Below, piece by piece: positions 25,386 through 34,757 of a DNA stretch of 64,000 bases; the stretch's first letter is position 1; every line of letters begins with the position of its first letter. The notes beneath the pieces are model-generated. The model made no database searches, was not told the origin of the DNA, and worked only from the letters and a program-made list of their open reading frames with translations. The translations under genes and the position numbers were made by a program. The stretch is from Mesobacillus maritimus (GTDB taxonomy: Bacteria; Bacillota; Bacilli; Bacillales; Cytobacillaceae), in assembly GCF_019749255.1 (NCBI RefSeq), contig NZ_JACWFH010000024.1, positions 1-64,000 on the forward strand. The letters run 5' to 3'.

Positions 25386-25800
25386 ATGTCTTACAATAAA
25401 GAATGTCCATTTTGCCATCCATCGAAAGATAAGGACAAAATATAGTCTTTAAGACATGCTACTTTTTAAAACAAAATCTTCACCAAGATGTATTAGAAGG
25501 ATCGGGTTTTATCGTTCCTAAGAAACATCATGAAAACGCATTTGAACTACTAAAAGAAGAATGGAACGATACATACGAATTGTTACAAAAGGCAAAGGAA
25601 TCTTTCATACAACCTATCATCCAGATGGTTTTACCTTAGGATGGAATATAGGAGAAGTATATAATCAAACGATCCTTCATTGTCATTTGCATGTGATACC
25701 GCGCTACAATGATGAGCCACTTGCGGGAAAAGGGATAAGGTATTGGTTGAAGCAACCAGAAAATAGAAGAGAAAAGCGGAACAAGGGATCACTTCTCTAA
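25386..25800 (+). pseudogene. HIT-family protein gene, multiply frameshifted
   Basis: Begins MSYNKECPFCHPSKDKDKI, then hits a stop near 25443. Another frame continues GSGFIVPKKHHENAFELLKEE, and after about 25605 a third gives YHPDGFTLGWNIGE and the histidine triad HCHLHVIPRYNDEP. At least two indels are needed to restore one protein of about 138 residues. The ATG at 25386 keeps an AAGGA site. It is a decayed relative of the intact HIT gene at 16669-17094 but not a close copy. Confidence 0.75.
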
Positions 25801-25832
25801 TAGGAGCCCCTAAACGCATATTATTAAAATGG

Positions 25833-25863
25833 ATGGAAGGGGAAAAATACCTTCCATTTTTTT
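25833..25863 (+). terminator. Intrinsic terminator
   Basis: ATGGAAGG/CCTTCCAT stem with a 9-base loop followed by seven T residues. Confidence 0.85.
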
Positions 25864-25971
25864 GTGTTTATTTTTATTTCCTTCAAGTGAATGATTTTTG
25901 AGTCATTTGTCTATTAAATATTCACCATCTTCATAGAATGATAGTAGATACTTTGGAAAGATGGTGATAGG

Positions 25972-27351
25972 ATGCTGAACCATTTAGATGTTCAATATAA
26001 AAATGACATTTTAGAGACCATCATTGATAGTGCCTATGAATGGATTGTTGTCGTCAACACAGATGGAAATATTGTCTATATGAATAAAAATTATTGTCAG
26101 TTTCTAGAAATTGACCGAAATGATGCGATTGGGCAGCATGTTACCAAAGTAATCGAGAACTCACGCATGCATATCGTCGCACAATCAGGGAAGGAGGAAA
26201 TTGCAGATTTACAATACATAAAAGGAAATTATATGATAGCCAATCGCATTCCCATTTTTTCAGAGGGGAAAATCATTGGGGCGTTAGGAACGGTTATTTT
26301 CCGTGACACGAAAGAGTGGAATAAAATGAGCTCTCATATAAAAAGCTTGATGCCAAAACTACAGACATATCTACTGGATTTAGAAGAAAGTAATGGTGCG
26401 AAATATACCCTACAGGACATTAAGACGGTTTCCAAACCAATGATTGAATTGAAGGAAAAAGTGAAAAACATTGCATCTGGTGATATATCCGTTTTGATTC
26501 GGGGGGAAAGTGGAACCGGAAAAGAACTTTTTGCACATAGCATACATCGGTTGAGTCCCAGAAGTCATCAGCCGTTTATCAAAGTAAATTGCGGAGCTAT
26601 CCCAGAGCATCTACTGGAATCAGAATTATTTGGTTATGAAGAAGGGGCCTTTACTGGAGCCAAAAAGGGAGGGAAAAAAGGGAAGTTTTTGTTAGCTCAT
26701 GGGGGTTCGATCTTCTTAGATGAAATTGGAGACATGCCACTTAATATGCAGGTAAAGCTCCTTCGCGTTTTACAAGATAAAGAAGTAGAGCCTGTGGGGT
26801 CTGTGAAACCAATTCCTGTGAATGTTCGGGTGATCGCGGCAACGAATCGCCCGTTGGAGAAAATGATTGAAGAAAAGAGGTTCCGTGAAGACTTATTTTA
26901 TCGAATCAATGTGATGACACTGAAGGTTCCGCCATTACGGGACCGACCAGAAGATATTAGGCATTTAACAGAGTTTTTTCTTGAAAAAATCTCAAAGCGG
27001 GCGGGAAAGCGAATTACCAAGATCAATGATGAAGTGAGAAAGGTGTTTGACCAGCATAACTGGCCGGGGAATTTACGGGAATTGGAAAATGTCATTGAAG
27101 CGGCCGTTCACCTAACAGAAGCTGACAAAATCACGATCTCGTCCTTGCCTGAATCACTCAAAGACGATCCCAAGATATTAATCGGGCAACTTTCATTAAA
27201 AGAAATCTTAGAGGAGACGGAAAAACGAATTATTAAGAGAACATTAGAACAGTTTCACCAAGATAAGCTCGAAGCAGCAAAAGCACTCGGAATTAGCAAA
27301 TCGAGTATGTATGAGAAACTAAAAAAATACTCGCTTGGATATGTAGATTGA
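25972..27351 (+). CDS. Sigma-54-dependent activator with PAS domain
   Basis: Enhancer-binding protein that opens sigma-54 promoters. An N-terminal PAS domain (about residues 10-110) senses a signal. The central AAA+ domain has Walker A GESGTGKE (178-185), the sigma-54 contact loop GAFTGA (225-230) and Walker [12 protein letters not shown]. The Fis-type HTH is at the C-terminus ([19 protein letters not shown]). There is no response-regulator receiver. Three palindromes and a -24/-12 promoter lie just downstream, so it controls the following GntP/dehydrogenase operon. The ligand is probably a short hydroxy acid or its CoA metabolite, an inference. Confidence 0.93.
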   Translation: MLNHLDVQYKNDILETIIDSAYEWIVVVNTDGNIVYMNKNYCQFLEIDRNDAIGQHVTKVIENSRMHIVAQSGKEEIADLQYIKGNYMIANRIPIFSEGKIIGALGTVIFRDTKEWNKMSSHIKSLMPKLQTYLLDLEESNGAKYTLQDIKTVSKPMIELKEKVKNIASGDISVLIRGESGTGKELFAHSIHRLSPRSHQPFIKVNCGAIPEHLLESELFGYEEGAFTGAKKGGKKGKFLLAHGGSIFLDEIGDMPLNMQVKLLRVLQDKEVEPVGSVKPIPVNVRVIAATNRPLEKMIEEKRFREDLFYRINVMTLKVPPLRDRPEDIRHLTEFFLEKISKRAGKRITKINDEVRKVFDQHNWPGNLRELENVIEAAVHLTEADKITISSLPESLKDDPKILIGQLSLKEILEETEKRIIKRTLEQFHQDKLEAAKALGISKSSMYEKLKKYSLGYVD

Positions 27352-27357
27352 TTGAAG

Positions 27358-27462
27358 TTCCAGAATTCCGGAATACAGTCCAGAGTTCTGGAAAATTTGT
27401 TTCAAGAGTCTACTATAAGGGTTTAAGCTAAGCTAGCTTGTGGTAATTCCAGAATTCTGGAA
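27358..27462. promoter_or_regulatory. Three upstream activating palindromes
   Basis: TTCCAGAATTCCGGAA (27358-27373), TCCAGAGTTCTGGA (27379-27392) and TTCCAGAATTCTGGAA (27447-27462) share a CCAGA-TCTGG-type dyad. The first two are about 20 bases apart centre to centre, two helical turns. They lie 55-160 bases before the sigma-54 promoter, as enhancers for the activator. Confidence 0.85.
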
Positions 27463-27514
27463 AAGCGTTAAGTGAAAAGAGAGGATTAATGATAATTTAA
27501 ATCCTTTTACAGTT

Positions 27515-27530
27515 TGGCACGGTATTTGCA
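27515..27530 (+). promoter_or_regulatory. Sigma-54 (-24/-12) promoter
   Basis: TGGCACGGTATTTGCA: GG at 27516-27517 and GC at 27528-27529 with the required 10 bases between. It is an almost perfect match to TGGCAC-N5-TTGCW. Confidence 0.92.
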
Positions 27531-27569
27531 TATAAAAAGTGTGTACAAATAGGAAGACAAGGTGGTGAT

Positions 27570-27583
27570 TGAAAGCGTTTACC
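27570..27583 (+). promoter_or_regulatory. Candidate CcpA (cre) site
   Basis: TGAAAGCGTTTACC matches the cre consensus TGWAANCGNTNWCA except for the last base. It lies about 30 bases downstream of the sigma-54 start, so CcpA could block elongation when sugar is present. Confidence 0.65.
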
Positions 27584-27630
27584 AATATCGGTGAAGTTGT
27601 GCTTCAAATGATGGTAAAGGGGGAAATGCA

Positions 27631-28950
27631 ATGCTCAGTATGATAGGTCTCATCGGGGGATTAGTTCTATTAATCTATTTAACCATGAAGGGGATGAACT
27701 TACTTGTAGCAGGTCCACTATGTGCTTTATTTGTGGCGGTATTAAGTGGTTTGCCTTTGTTTCCGCAACAAGTTGGCGAGGGAGAGGCTGATTTAATCAC
27801 CAATTATATGGGCGGGTTTTCAGGATTTGTGACTTCCTGGTATTTAATGTTCTTGCTTGGTAGCATCTTTGGCAAGGTAATGGAAGACAGTGGAGCTGCA
27901 GATAGTGTTTCCAAATGGGTCGTTGAAAAATTAGGAATGAAGCACGCAGTACTAGCGGTGGTCGCGGCTTGTGCTATTTTGACTTATGGTGGAGTTAGTT
28001 TATTTGTTGTGGCTTTCTCTGTCTACCCGATGGCATTGAGTTTATTTAAACAAGCCAACTTGCCTCGTCGATTTATTCCTGCAGCTCTTGCGCTAGGTTC
28101 GGTCACTTTTACAATGACCTCTGCTGGATCACCTGAAATTCAGAATTGGATTCCAATTGAATTTCTCGGTACGACTCCTTATGCTGGCTGGGAAGTAAGT
28201 TTAATTGTTGCAGTCTTTATGGCTGTGTTTGGATACTGGTGGCTAAAACGTATGATCAAAAAAGCAGTTGAGAAAGGAGAAACGTTTACGGCACGGGAAA
28301 ATAACCCTGTTGTTGAAAGTAAAAAGCTACCTCACCCAATTACAGGCTTAGTCCCACTGCTTGTTGTCCTTATTATCTCATTTGTTTTTCATGATTCCTT
28401 GAAGCAATCAGCCTTAATCCTAGCGCTTTTAGGTGGGGTAATTGCTACTTATTTATTGAACAGGAGTTATTTCAAATCTTTTTGGAATGCTGTTTCCGAT
28501 GGAACAATGGGTGCACTTGTGGCAATTGGGAATACGGCCGCTGTTGTTGGTTTTGGTGGCGTTGCCAAGGTTGTTCCAGCATTTCAAACAGCTGTTGACG
28601 CAATGACCAGTATTCCAGGAAGTCCGCTCATTGGTGGTGCGATTGCGGTCAGTGTGATTGCGGGGATGACAGGTTCGGCATCTGGTGGTCAGGCGATCGC
28701 TCTGCCACTATTAGCACCACATTATATTGACATGGGGGTCAATACAGAAGCTTTGCATAGAACGGTGGCAATTTCTTCAGGCGCACTTGATTCATTGCCG
28801 CATAATGGCTATGTAGTGACGACCATTCGCTCGATTTGTGGGGAGTCTCATCAAGATGCCTATGGTGCAGTCTGTGCCCTAACAGTTATTATTCCAGTCA
28901 TAGGCTTAGCGCTTGCGATTATTTTATTTTCATTAGGGTTAGGGATTTAA
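27631..28950 (+). CDS. GntP-family permease, probably for 3-hydroxybutyrate
   Basis: A 439-residue transporter with about 12 membrane helices, of the GntP/CitM-like family and most like B. subtilis YxjC. Typical features are the GSVTFTMTSAGSPEIQNWIP segment and MTGSASGGQAIALPL near the C-terminal half. It is followed after 22 bases by a 3-hydroxybutyrate dehydrogenase gene, which points to uptake of hydroxybutyrate or a similar acid. GGGGG ribosome site. Controlled by the sigma-54 promoter and cre site above. Gluconate is a less likely substrate, as no kinase is present. Confidence 0.88.
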   Translation: MLSMIGLIGGLVLLIYLTMKGMNLLVAGPLCALFVAVLSGLPLFPQQVGEGEADLITNYMGGFSGFVTSWYLMFLLGSIFGKVMEDSGAADSVSKWVVEKLGMKHAVLAVVAACAILTYGGVSLFVVAFSVYPMALSLFKQANLPRRFIPAALALGSVTFTMTSAGSPEIQNWIPIEFLGTTPYAGWEVSLIVAVFMAVFGYWWLKRMIKKAVEKGETFTARENNPVVESKKLPHPITGLVPLLVVLIISFVFHDSLKQSALILALLGGVIATYLLNRSYFKSFWNAVSDGTMGALVAIGNTAAVVGFGGVAKVVPAFQTAVDAMTSIPGSPLIGGAIAVSVIAGMTGSASGGQAIALPLLAPHYIDMGVNTEALHRTVAISSGALDSLPHNGYVVTTIRSICGESHQDAYGAVCALTVIIPVIGLALAIILFSLGLGI

Positions 28951-28972
28951 AATTTGGAAGGATGGTTAAAAC

Positions 28973-29749
28973 GTGGTTGAACAAAAGGTTGTTTTTATCA
29001 CAGGTGCCGCAAGGGGGATTGGCTTTGAAATTGGAAAAACATTTGCAGAAAACAAGTACATTGTCGTGCTAAGTGATCTCGACGAAAAAGCGGTTGAAGA
29101 AGCGGCGAGCTCTCTTAGGGATATTGGAATGGAAGCAATCGGGATGAAGTGCGATGTGACGAAAGAAGATCAGCTAAAGCAAGCTCTAGAAACAACAGTT
29201 GAGCAATATGGCAGGATTGATGTTCTCGTTAACAACGCAGGTATGCAACATGTTGCCGCAATTGAGGACTTCCCAATAGAAAAATATGAGTTATTGTTAT
29301 CCATCATGTTAACGGCATCTTTTACATCCATTAAACATGTCTTCCCGATAATGAAAAAACAGAAATATGGTCGCATCATCAATATGGCATCTATTAATGG
29401 ATTGGTCGGTTTTGCGGGAAAGGCGGCCTATAACAGTGCTAAGCACGGGGTAATCGGCTTAACAAAGGTTGCAGCACTTGAGGGGGCAGAGTATGGAATC
29501 ACAGTGAATGCTGTTTGTCCAGGATATGTTGACACGCCGCTCGTTCGCAATCAGATGGCGGATCTAGCAAAAACAAGGAATGTGCCAGTAGAACGTGTTC
29601 TTGAGGATGTCTTGTACCCACTAGTTCCGCAAAAAAGACTGTTAGACGTTGAAGAAGTCGCTCAGTATGTGTTGTTTTTAGCCGGTGATCATGCAAAAGG
29701 AATTACAGGGCAGGCTTGTGTGATTGATGGTGGGTATACAGCTCAATAA
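28973..29749 (+). CDS. 3-hydroxybutyrate dehydrogenase (SDR)
   Basis: 258-residue short-chain dehydrogenase that oxidises 3-hydroxybutyrate to acetoacetate with NAD. The NAD motif is TGAARGIGFEIG, then NNAGMQHVA, and the catalytic YNSAKHG with Tyr and Lys. It is closest to B. subtilis YxjF. GTG start with GGAAGG upstream. In B. subtilis the operon also has scoA-scoB to activate acetoacetate as its CoA ester; these are absent here, so activation must come from elsewhere. Confidence 0.9.
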   Translation: MVEQKVVFITGAARGIGFEIGKTFAENKYIVVLSDLDEKAVEEAASSLRDIGMEAIGMKCDVTKEDQLKQALETTVEQYGRIDVLVNNAGMQHVAAIEDFPIEKYELLLSIMLTASFTSIKHVFPIMKKQKYGRIINMASINGLVGFAGKAAYNSAKHGVIGLTKVAALEGAEYGITVNAVCPGYVDTPLVRNQMADLAKTRNVPVERVLEDVLYPLVPQKRLLDVEEVAQYVLFLAGDHAKGITGQACVIDGGYTAQ

Positions 29750-29780
29750 TTCATTTTAGAAAAATACTAGGGTCTTTAAT

Positions 29781-29807
29781 AAGAGGTGCAGTTATGCACC
29801 TCTTTAG
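29781..29807 (+). terminator. Operon terminator
   Basis: AAGAGGTGCA/TGCACCTCTT perfect 10-pair stem with a 4-base loop, 32 bases past the dehydrogenase stop; short T tract. Confidence 0.75.
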
Positions 29808-30267
29808 TTGGAGTATAAATAGAATGTGTTCCAACTATCACCCTCGGGGTTACACATCCTATAGTAAAAGTGAAAAAAGATAGCTGGGAAACACAACAAA
29901 GCGGAGATAATAAAAATACATAATATAATTATCGTAAACTACAGAATTTTCCTCGGGTATCCGTAATCCTTCTATTAATATTAGCTGGATACGTAAAGGT
30001 AAATATATTTCACAAGTTAAGAAGGATGGTCACTTGGTAGCTTTTTTTAGCGTTGATTGGAAATATTTTCACTGCGATTTTGGGTTCTCTTCTAACTAGC
30101 TAAGATAAAGAATGATGAAGAAAAGCTAGGATTAATAAATAGCAAAGCACAAAGCACAAAGCAGTACTTCTTTGAAGGAAGTATGGTTCTTCGTGTTGAA
30201 CAAAATTATAGAGAACTTTAATTAAGATAAAAATAAAACAATCACACAAAAAGAATGGGGATTTTCT
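29808..30267. other. Intergenic region, possible gene remnant
   Basis: No supported gene. An open frame without a start codon around 29955-30100 encodes SWIRKGKYISQVKKDGHLVA and ends at TAG; it looks protein-like and may be the tail of a lost gene, but I cannot name it. No clear promoter or hairpin. Confidence 0.3.
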
Positions 30268-30675
30268 ATGAAACCACCGAAACATATTCTATCAGCCGCA
30301 ACCATTGTATTAAATGAGAAGGGTGAAATTCTTTTAATAAAAGGACCACGACGAGGATGGGAAATGCCAGGCGGACAAGTAGAAGAAGGGGAATCTTTAA
30401 AGGCAGCTGCAATTCGTGAAACAAAAGAGGAAACAGGAATTGATATTGAAGTAACAAGATTTTGCGGAGTTTTTCAGAATGTTAGCAATGGTGTTTGTAA
30501 CACGTTATTTTTAGGCGAACCTATTGGAGGAGAGCTTGAAACAAGCTTTGAGAGTCTGGAAGTAGGTTATTTTCCGATATCAAAAGCCATGGAAATGGTA
30601 ACATGGAAAAATTTTAAACAAAGAATCGAGTATTGTCTGAACAAAGAATCACATCCCTTTTATATTGAATTTTAA
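30268..30675 (+). CDS. Nudix hydrolase
   Basis: 135 residues with a full Nudix box, GGQVEEGESLKAAAIRETKE then ETG, following GWEMPGG. Similar to the MutT-like Nudix proteins that Bacillus has in many copies. It stands alone before a convergent VOC gene. Substrate unknown. Confidence 0.85.
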   Translation: MKPPKHILSAATIVLNEKGEILLIKGPRRGWEMPGGQVEEGESLKAAAIRETKEETGIDIEVTRFCGVFQNVSNGVCNTLFLGEPIGGELETSFESLEVGYFPISKAMEMVTWKNFKQRIEYCLNKESHPFYIEF

Positions 30676-30760
30676 CAAACTATGGTTTATATAAATATAC
30701 TATGAACTCAATTGCATGATTGAGTTCTGGAAGAGCCACCAATATGGTGGCTTAATCATC

Positions 30761-31162
30761 TCATTGCCCCGAATGTAGGACGTTTGTTACACTTAATAAA
30801 TTGCCGTCAGGATCCTTAAATCCAAATCCTCCATACCCATTCTCTGGAGAGATATTTAGTGTTCCAACAGGAATGTCTTTCTCTTTTAACCAGTGATAGA
30901 ACTCTTCTAACTTCGGACTATAAAAATCAATTATGCTATGGATGATGCCATTATTAGTATTTTTAAAAGAAATTTCCTGTGTTTCATCCGTTTGAACTAA
31001 GTAAATGGTTGGAACACCTTTTGACTTATAAGTAAGCATTGCATTTTTAGTACCTTTAAATTCGAGCGAAACCCCTAGAATATCAATATAAAATTCAATT
31101 GATTTTTCCAAATTGGTAACCGGTATTTCAAGTGTAGCCACATGTGAAATAAAATGAGACAT
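30761..31162 (-). CDS. VOC-family (glyoxalase/bleomycin-fold) protein
   Basis: 133 residues with the paired beta-alpha-beta-beta-beta units: VATLEIPVTNLEKSIEFYID at the start and PENGYGGFGFKDPDGNLLSV at the end, where the Asp-Pro-Asp-Gly motif is typical. Such proteins include lyases, dioxygenases and drug-binding resistance proteins. Metal ligands are not fully clear. AGGGAGG site before the ATG. Confidence 0.8.
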   Translation of the reverse strand: MSHFISHVATLEIPVTNLEKSIEFYIDILGVSLEFKGTKNAMLTYKSKGVPTIYLVQTDETQEISFKNTNNGIIHSIIDFYSPKLEEFYHWLKEKDIPVGTLNISPENGYGGFGFKDPDGNLLSVTNVLHSGQ

Positions 31163-31251
31163 CCTCTTACCTCCCTTTTGGTGAATGGTACCTGTTCTTT
31201 TTATTCTAAAGGAAGAAAAAAAGAATTCCTATAATAAGGAGAAAAATCGAT

Positions 31252-31380
31252 GAAATTTATGGTAGTGACATTGACGCCAATTCAAAAATTATTTATAAAA
31301 AATGGGGGATACCTCCTTTCCAAAAGGAAGGAACTGAACTTTATAAAGTAAAAGAGCTGGAAGATAGGGTAACAGTTTAG
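31252..31380 (+). pseudogene. C-terminal gene remnant
   Basis: A protein-like frame with no proper start encodes YKKWGIPPFQKEGTELYKVK and ends ELEDRVTV before TAG. It looks like the end of a lost enzyme gene. A different frame has an ATG behind AAGGAG but gives an unnatural peptide. Family not recognised. Confidence 0.35.
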
Positions 31381-31482
31381 TCACCATCAAAAATTAAAAT
31401 GATATCAGTCTATTTTCCAACATTATAATAATCTTTAATTATTATAAAAGCTTAACGTAACTATTTTGAATGGGAGGTTTCT

Positions 31483-31893
31483 ATGAGAGAAATACCGTCG
31501 AAGGATGTTCATCCCACATTTAGAGAGCTCTTTTCCTATGCAACTAGTATGGAGAAAGTTGATTATGAAATAGCCCGATATATAGATTCCAGCAATCGCA
31601 AGTTGTATGAATACCAATTAGATGATGAAATTGTTGGTTTTGTGGGTGTTGAGGTGATTACATTAAAGCATTATGAAATAAAACATATTTCCGTATTACC
31701 TGATCTTAGAGGTCAAAGTATCGGGAGTAAGATGGTTAAGTTTGTTTGTGAAAAACATGGTTTGAGTTTCATATCTGCTGAAACGGATTGTGATGCTGTA
31801 GAGTTTTATCGGAAATATGGATTTGAGGTAATCCATTTAGGAGAAAAATATCCCGGTGTTAACAGGTTCAGATGTGAGTATAAGGTAGGTTGA
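31483..31893 (+). CDS. GNAT N-acetyltransferase
   Basis: 136 residues; the acetyl-CoA loop is LPDLRGQSIGSKMVKF and the C-terminal strand FYRKYGFEVIHLGEKYPGV. GGGAGG site before the ATG. Followed by another GNAT gene after 45 bases. Substrate unknown. Confidence 0.78.
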   Translation: MREIPSKDVHPTFRELFSYATSMEKVDYEIARYIDSSNRKLYEYQLDDEIVGFVGVEVITLKHYEIKHISVLPDLRGQSIGSKMVKFVCEKHGLSFISAETDCDAVEFYRKYGFEVIHLGEKYPGVNRFRCEYKVG

Positions 31894-31938
31894 CGTAATT
31901 TTTACATTGGGACTTATATGATTTTAGGAGGTTATACT

Positions 31939-32436
31939 ATGATTATTAGAGAGATTGAAATTGAAGATGCCAAGCGTTTTGTAACATTGATTAATCAAGT
32001 TGAAAGTGAATCTGAATTTTTATTGTTTGAATCTGGAGAAAGAAAGCTAACGGTTGAACAGCAAGAAAAACGAATAGAAATGATGAAGCATGAAGGAAAT
32101 TCGACGATCTTCGTTGCCGAGGAAAACAGTGAATTTATTGGTTACCTTATTGTTATGGGTGGACAGGCCATAAGAAATAGGCATACAGCTTATCTTGTAA
32201 TTGGGATTAAAGGTGAGTACAGAGGGCAGGGAGTAGGAAGCAAACTATTTGAATGCCTAGAGAAGTGGGCTATGGAGAAACAAATCCACCGTCTAGAATT
32301 AACGGTTGTGACTCTAAATGTAGCGGGGATTCGTTTATATCAAAAAATGGGTTTTGAAATAGAGGGGACAAAAAGAAGCTCTCTTTGCATTGATGGAGCA
32401 TACGTAGATGAATACTATATGTCTAAGGTATTTTAA
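31939..32436 (+). CDS. GNAT N-acetyltransferase
   Basis: 165 residues when started at the ATG with TTAGGAGG 8 bases upstream. The loop KGEYRGQGVGSKLFECLEKW and the C-terminal LYQKMGFEIEGTKRSSLCID resemble RimI/PhnO-type or YkkB-like enzymes. It shares a unit with the preceding GNAT gene and ends at a strong terminator. Confidence 0.82.
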   Translation: MIIREIEIEDAKRFVTLINQVESESEFLLFESGERKLTVEQQEKRIEMMKHEGNSTIFVAEENSEFIGYLIVMGGQAIRNRHTAYLVIGIKGEYRGQGVGSKLFECLEKWAMEKQIHRLELTVVTLNVAGIRLYQKMGFEIEGTKRSSLCIDGAYVDEYYMSKVF

Positions 32437-32471
32437 CTTTAGAGCTCTGAAAAAGACATTTAAAAACACAG

Positions 32472-32500
32472 AAGGTGGTAAAAAGTCACCACCTTTTTTT
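32472..32500 (+). terminator. Intrinsic terminator
   Basis: AAGGTGGT/ACCACCTT stem followed by seven T residues. Confidence 0.88.
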
Positions 32501-32527
32501 AGGGTAACCAAGTGAAATGGTGCGCTA

Positions 32528-32827
32528 CTATTTCTTCTTCTTGTTAACTTCCTCTGTTACGACAAAAGCGAGATCGTCGTTTCCAAAAAGGGATAATACA
32601 CCCAGTAAAGTTTGGTCAGAGACTTCGCCTGCTTCTTCTTTAGGAACAGTTAATTCGAGAGCTTCTCTCAAAGCTTGGTTAGCTGCTTGGTGTGGATAAG
32701 CGCGTAAATATAGTTCTTCCGGGTCGAGATCATTGTTCACACACCACTGTGCGAAAACAAGAATCATCATTTTCTCTTCCCCTTGGTAATTCTCAATGAT
32801 CTTTTCTTCCAATTCTTTTTTGTTCAT
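32528..32827 (-). CDS. Conserved hypothetical protein, 99 residues
   Basis: Soluble, mostly helical and acidic, with WCVNNDLDPEELYLRAYPHQ as a distinctive segment and a Lys-rich end. Looks like a conserved Bacillus protein but I cannot name the family. AGGAG lies 7 bases before the ATG. Divergent from the DUF1292 gene. Confidence 0.65.
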   Translation of the reverse strand: MNKKELEEKIIENYQGEEKMMILVFAQWCVNNDLDPEELYLRAYPHQAANQALREALELTVPKEEAGEVSDQTLLGVLSLFGNDDLAFVVTEEVNKKKK

Positions 32828-32965
32828 GTGAAATCTCCTTCAAAATAGTCTACCTAGATTATACTAGGTTCATCGCGAAATGAAAAAAGAATGATAGAGG
32901 TTTAAATTTTTATTGAACGGAAGATAATGATTAGGTAGAAGCTATTAAAGGGAGGAGTCGTTAGA

Positions 32966-33250
32966 ATGAGTAAAATAGAAATTGGAGAAGTGTTTACCAT
33001 TAGTGATGAAAACAATGAGGAGCAAGAAGTTGAGGTCCTAGCTACGATGACGCTTGAAAATACTGAATATGTCGCTGTCAGCTTTGCTGAAGACTTAAAA
33101 GAAGAAAATGATGAAGATATTGATGTCTTTTTTCTAAAAGTGGATGAAGAGGGTGACTTCGCTGCAATCGAAAGCGATGACGAGTTTGATAAGGTATCCT
33201 CGATGTTTGATGAAATGATGGATGAAGAAGAAACAACAGATCCTAATTGA
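32966..33250 (+). CDS. DUF1292 protein (YrzB-like)
   Basis: 94 residues, very acidic, with the DUF1292 pattern: FTISDENNEEQEVEVLATMT, YVAVSFAED and DVFFLKVDEEGDF, then a poly-acidic tail. In Firmicutes the relative YrzB is encoded with the Holliday junction resolvase YrrK; this is a separate copy. GGGAGGAG ribosome site. Function unknown. Confidence 0.8.
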   Translation: MSKIEIGEVFTISDENNEEQEVEVLATMTLENTEYVAVSFAEDLKEENDEDIDVFFLKVDEEGDFAAIESDDEFDKVSSMFDEMMDEEETTDPN

Positions 33251-33448
33251 AAAACACCATAAAATTGGTCCATGATTTTCAGCAATTCAAGTACAGGAAG
33301 GGATGAAGTCACTAAAGACTTTATCCTATTTTTATTTTTAAGATAAGAAGGGCAATGTTTTCTCTGGAAAATATATTTCTATTTATTTCTAAAATAGGTT
33401 CCTTTTCTGTTTTCCATACATACCCTTAAATATAAGGAGTGAAATCAT

Positions 33449-33748
33449 ATGAAAATGGCAGAGGAACATTTTGAGACAGAAACTCTTAAACATATTGGAA
33501 ATAGATTAGATTATATTTACTCCATTGCTCGTACTTATAACAGTGACAACCCCGAATTAATGGATGCAATTGCAAGTTTAGCGGCTGTAGCCAACATGTA
33601 TACAAAGAGTAAGTTAGAGGAGTTGAAAGGGGAAAGAACAACAACAAGTCCCCAAGGATTTATCGTAAGTGAATTAGGCAACTCCTATTCTAGGATGAAG
33701 GAATATGAAAAGGGAAAAGACATGGAATTTCCTTCTTGGAAGCTCTAA
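33449..33748 (+). CDS. Hypothetical protein, 99 residues
   Basis: Helical soluble protein with LKHIGNRLDYIYSIARTY and IASLAAVANMYTKSKLEEL. No signal peptide. AAGGAGTG before the ATG and its own terminator support a real gene. Family not recognised. Confidence 0.6.
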   Translation: MKMAEEHFETETLKHIGNRLDYIYSIARTYNSDNPELMDAIASLAAVANMYTKSKLEELKGERTTTSPQGFIVSELGNSYSRMKEYEKGKDMEFPSWKL

Positions 33749-33785
33749 AGTGCACGATTCGTTATGAAGGATAACGTTTCACATT

Positions 33786-33811
33786 AAAGCGCCTTTTTGG
33801 CGCTTTTTACT
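33786..33811 (+). terminator. Intrinsic terminator
   Basis: AAAGCGCC/GGCGCTTT stem around a T5 loop, followed by TTACTTTTT. Confidence 0.85.
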
Positions 33812-33940
33812 TTTTAGTTCCTGCCTTTCCTTAATGGTTTTTCCCTATAAAATAAAAATTTTTAAAAAATATCTACAATTTGGATAAATTCTTTTTTATA
33901 ATGGGGTTTACCGATTCACAATTGGACGAGGAGTGATCTT

Positions 33941-34728
33941 ATGATGGATTCTTTTAAGGTTAATCTTACCCCTTTTAACAGAGAACGGACAATTCGTGTG
34001 TATTTGCCAACTAATTACGACAGTAGTCATCAGCGTTATCCTGTACTGTATATGCATGATGGTCAATATCTTTTTAGAGATGAAGATACAAAACTGGGTG
34101 GAAGCTGGAGGATTGAGGATTATCTCAATAAGAGTGAATATGAAGTCATTATAGTCGGGATTGATTGTGCAGATGGTCTGTTACGCATCGAAGAATATGG
34201 ACCATGGGAGAATCACTTTATCAGGGAAAGAATCGATGGAGTAAAAGGGACTGTTGGAGGAAAAGGAGAACTCTATGTTGATTATATAGTAAATGAACTT
34301 AAACCAATCATTGATGATAAGTATCGTACGATAAAAGAGGATGCAGCGATGGCGGGAAGTTCAATGGGCGGCTTAATTACCTTTTTGCGGCATGCAAATA
34401 CCCGAATATTTTTAAAAAAATTGCATGTATGTCTTCTGCATTTTGGTTTAACGAAGAAAAATTAAAACAATGCATCGAGTCGAGTGATCTTCATTTGATT
34501 GACTCAATGTATGTTGATATTGGTACGAATGAAGATACAGGGAGAATGAGTAGTGAGGATTATCTACAATGTAATAAATGGGTCAATAGTCTCCTAACCA
34601 ATAAGGTTTCAAATCTGAAATTTTCCGTGATTGAGAATGGTGTCCATACAGGTAAAGCATGGAGAATACGCTTTCCTGCGATACTTGATTATTTATATAA
34701 TTACGAAATAAACGAGAAATCTAGATGA
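33941..34728 (+). pseudogene. Esterase D/YbbA-like alpha/beta hydrolase, frameshifted
   Basis: Putative esterase of the Fes/YbbA type. The N-terminal frame runs to the nucleophile elbow AGSSMGGLI and then loses the family sequence. One frame over, from about 34385, FAACKYPNIFKKIACMSSAF continues normally to a C-terminal GVHTGKAW carrying the catalytic His, ending at 34728. Adding one base near 34382 yields a 262-residue protein. Single-base loss or sequence error. Start with GAGGAGTG upstream. Confidence 0.8.
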
Positions 34729-34757
34729 ATTGACTCTAATAGAAAGGTGGTGCAAGG

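Noticed and set aside
31251-31353. A short ATG frame behind AAGGAG before the GNAT pair
   Set aside because: Its peptide is not protein-like, while another frame of the same DNA carries a natural protein end; treated as part of a remnant.
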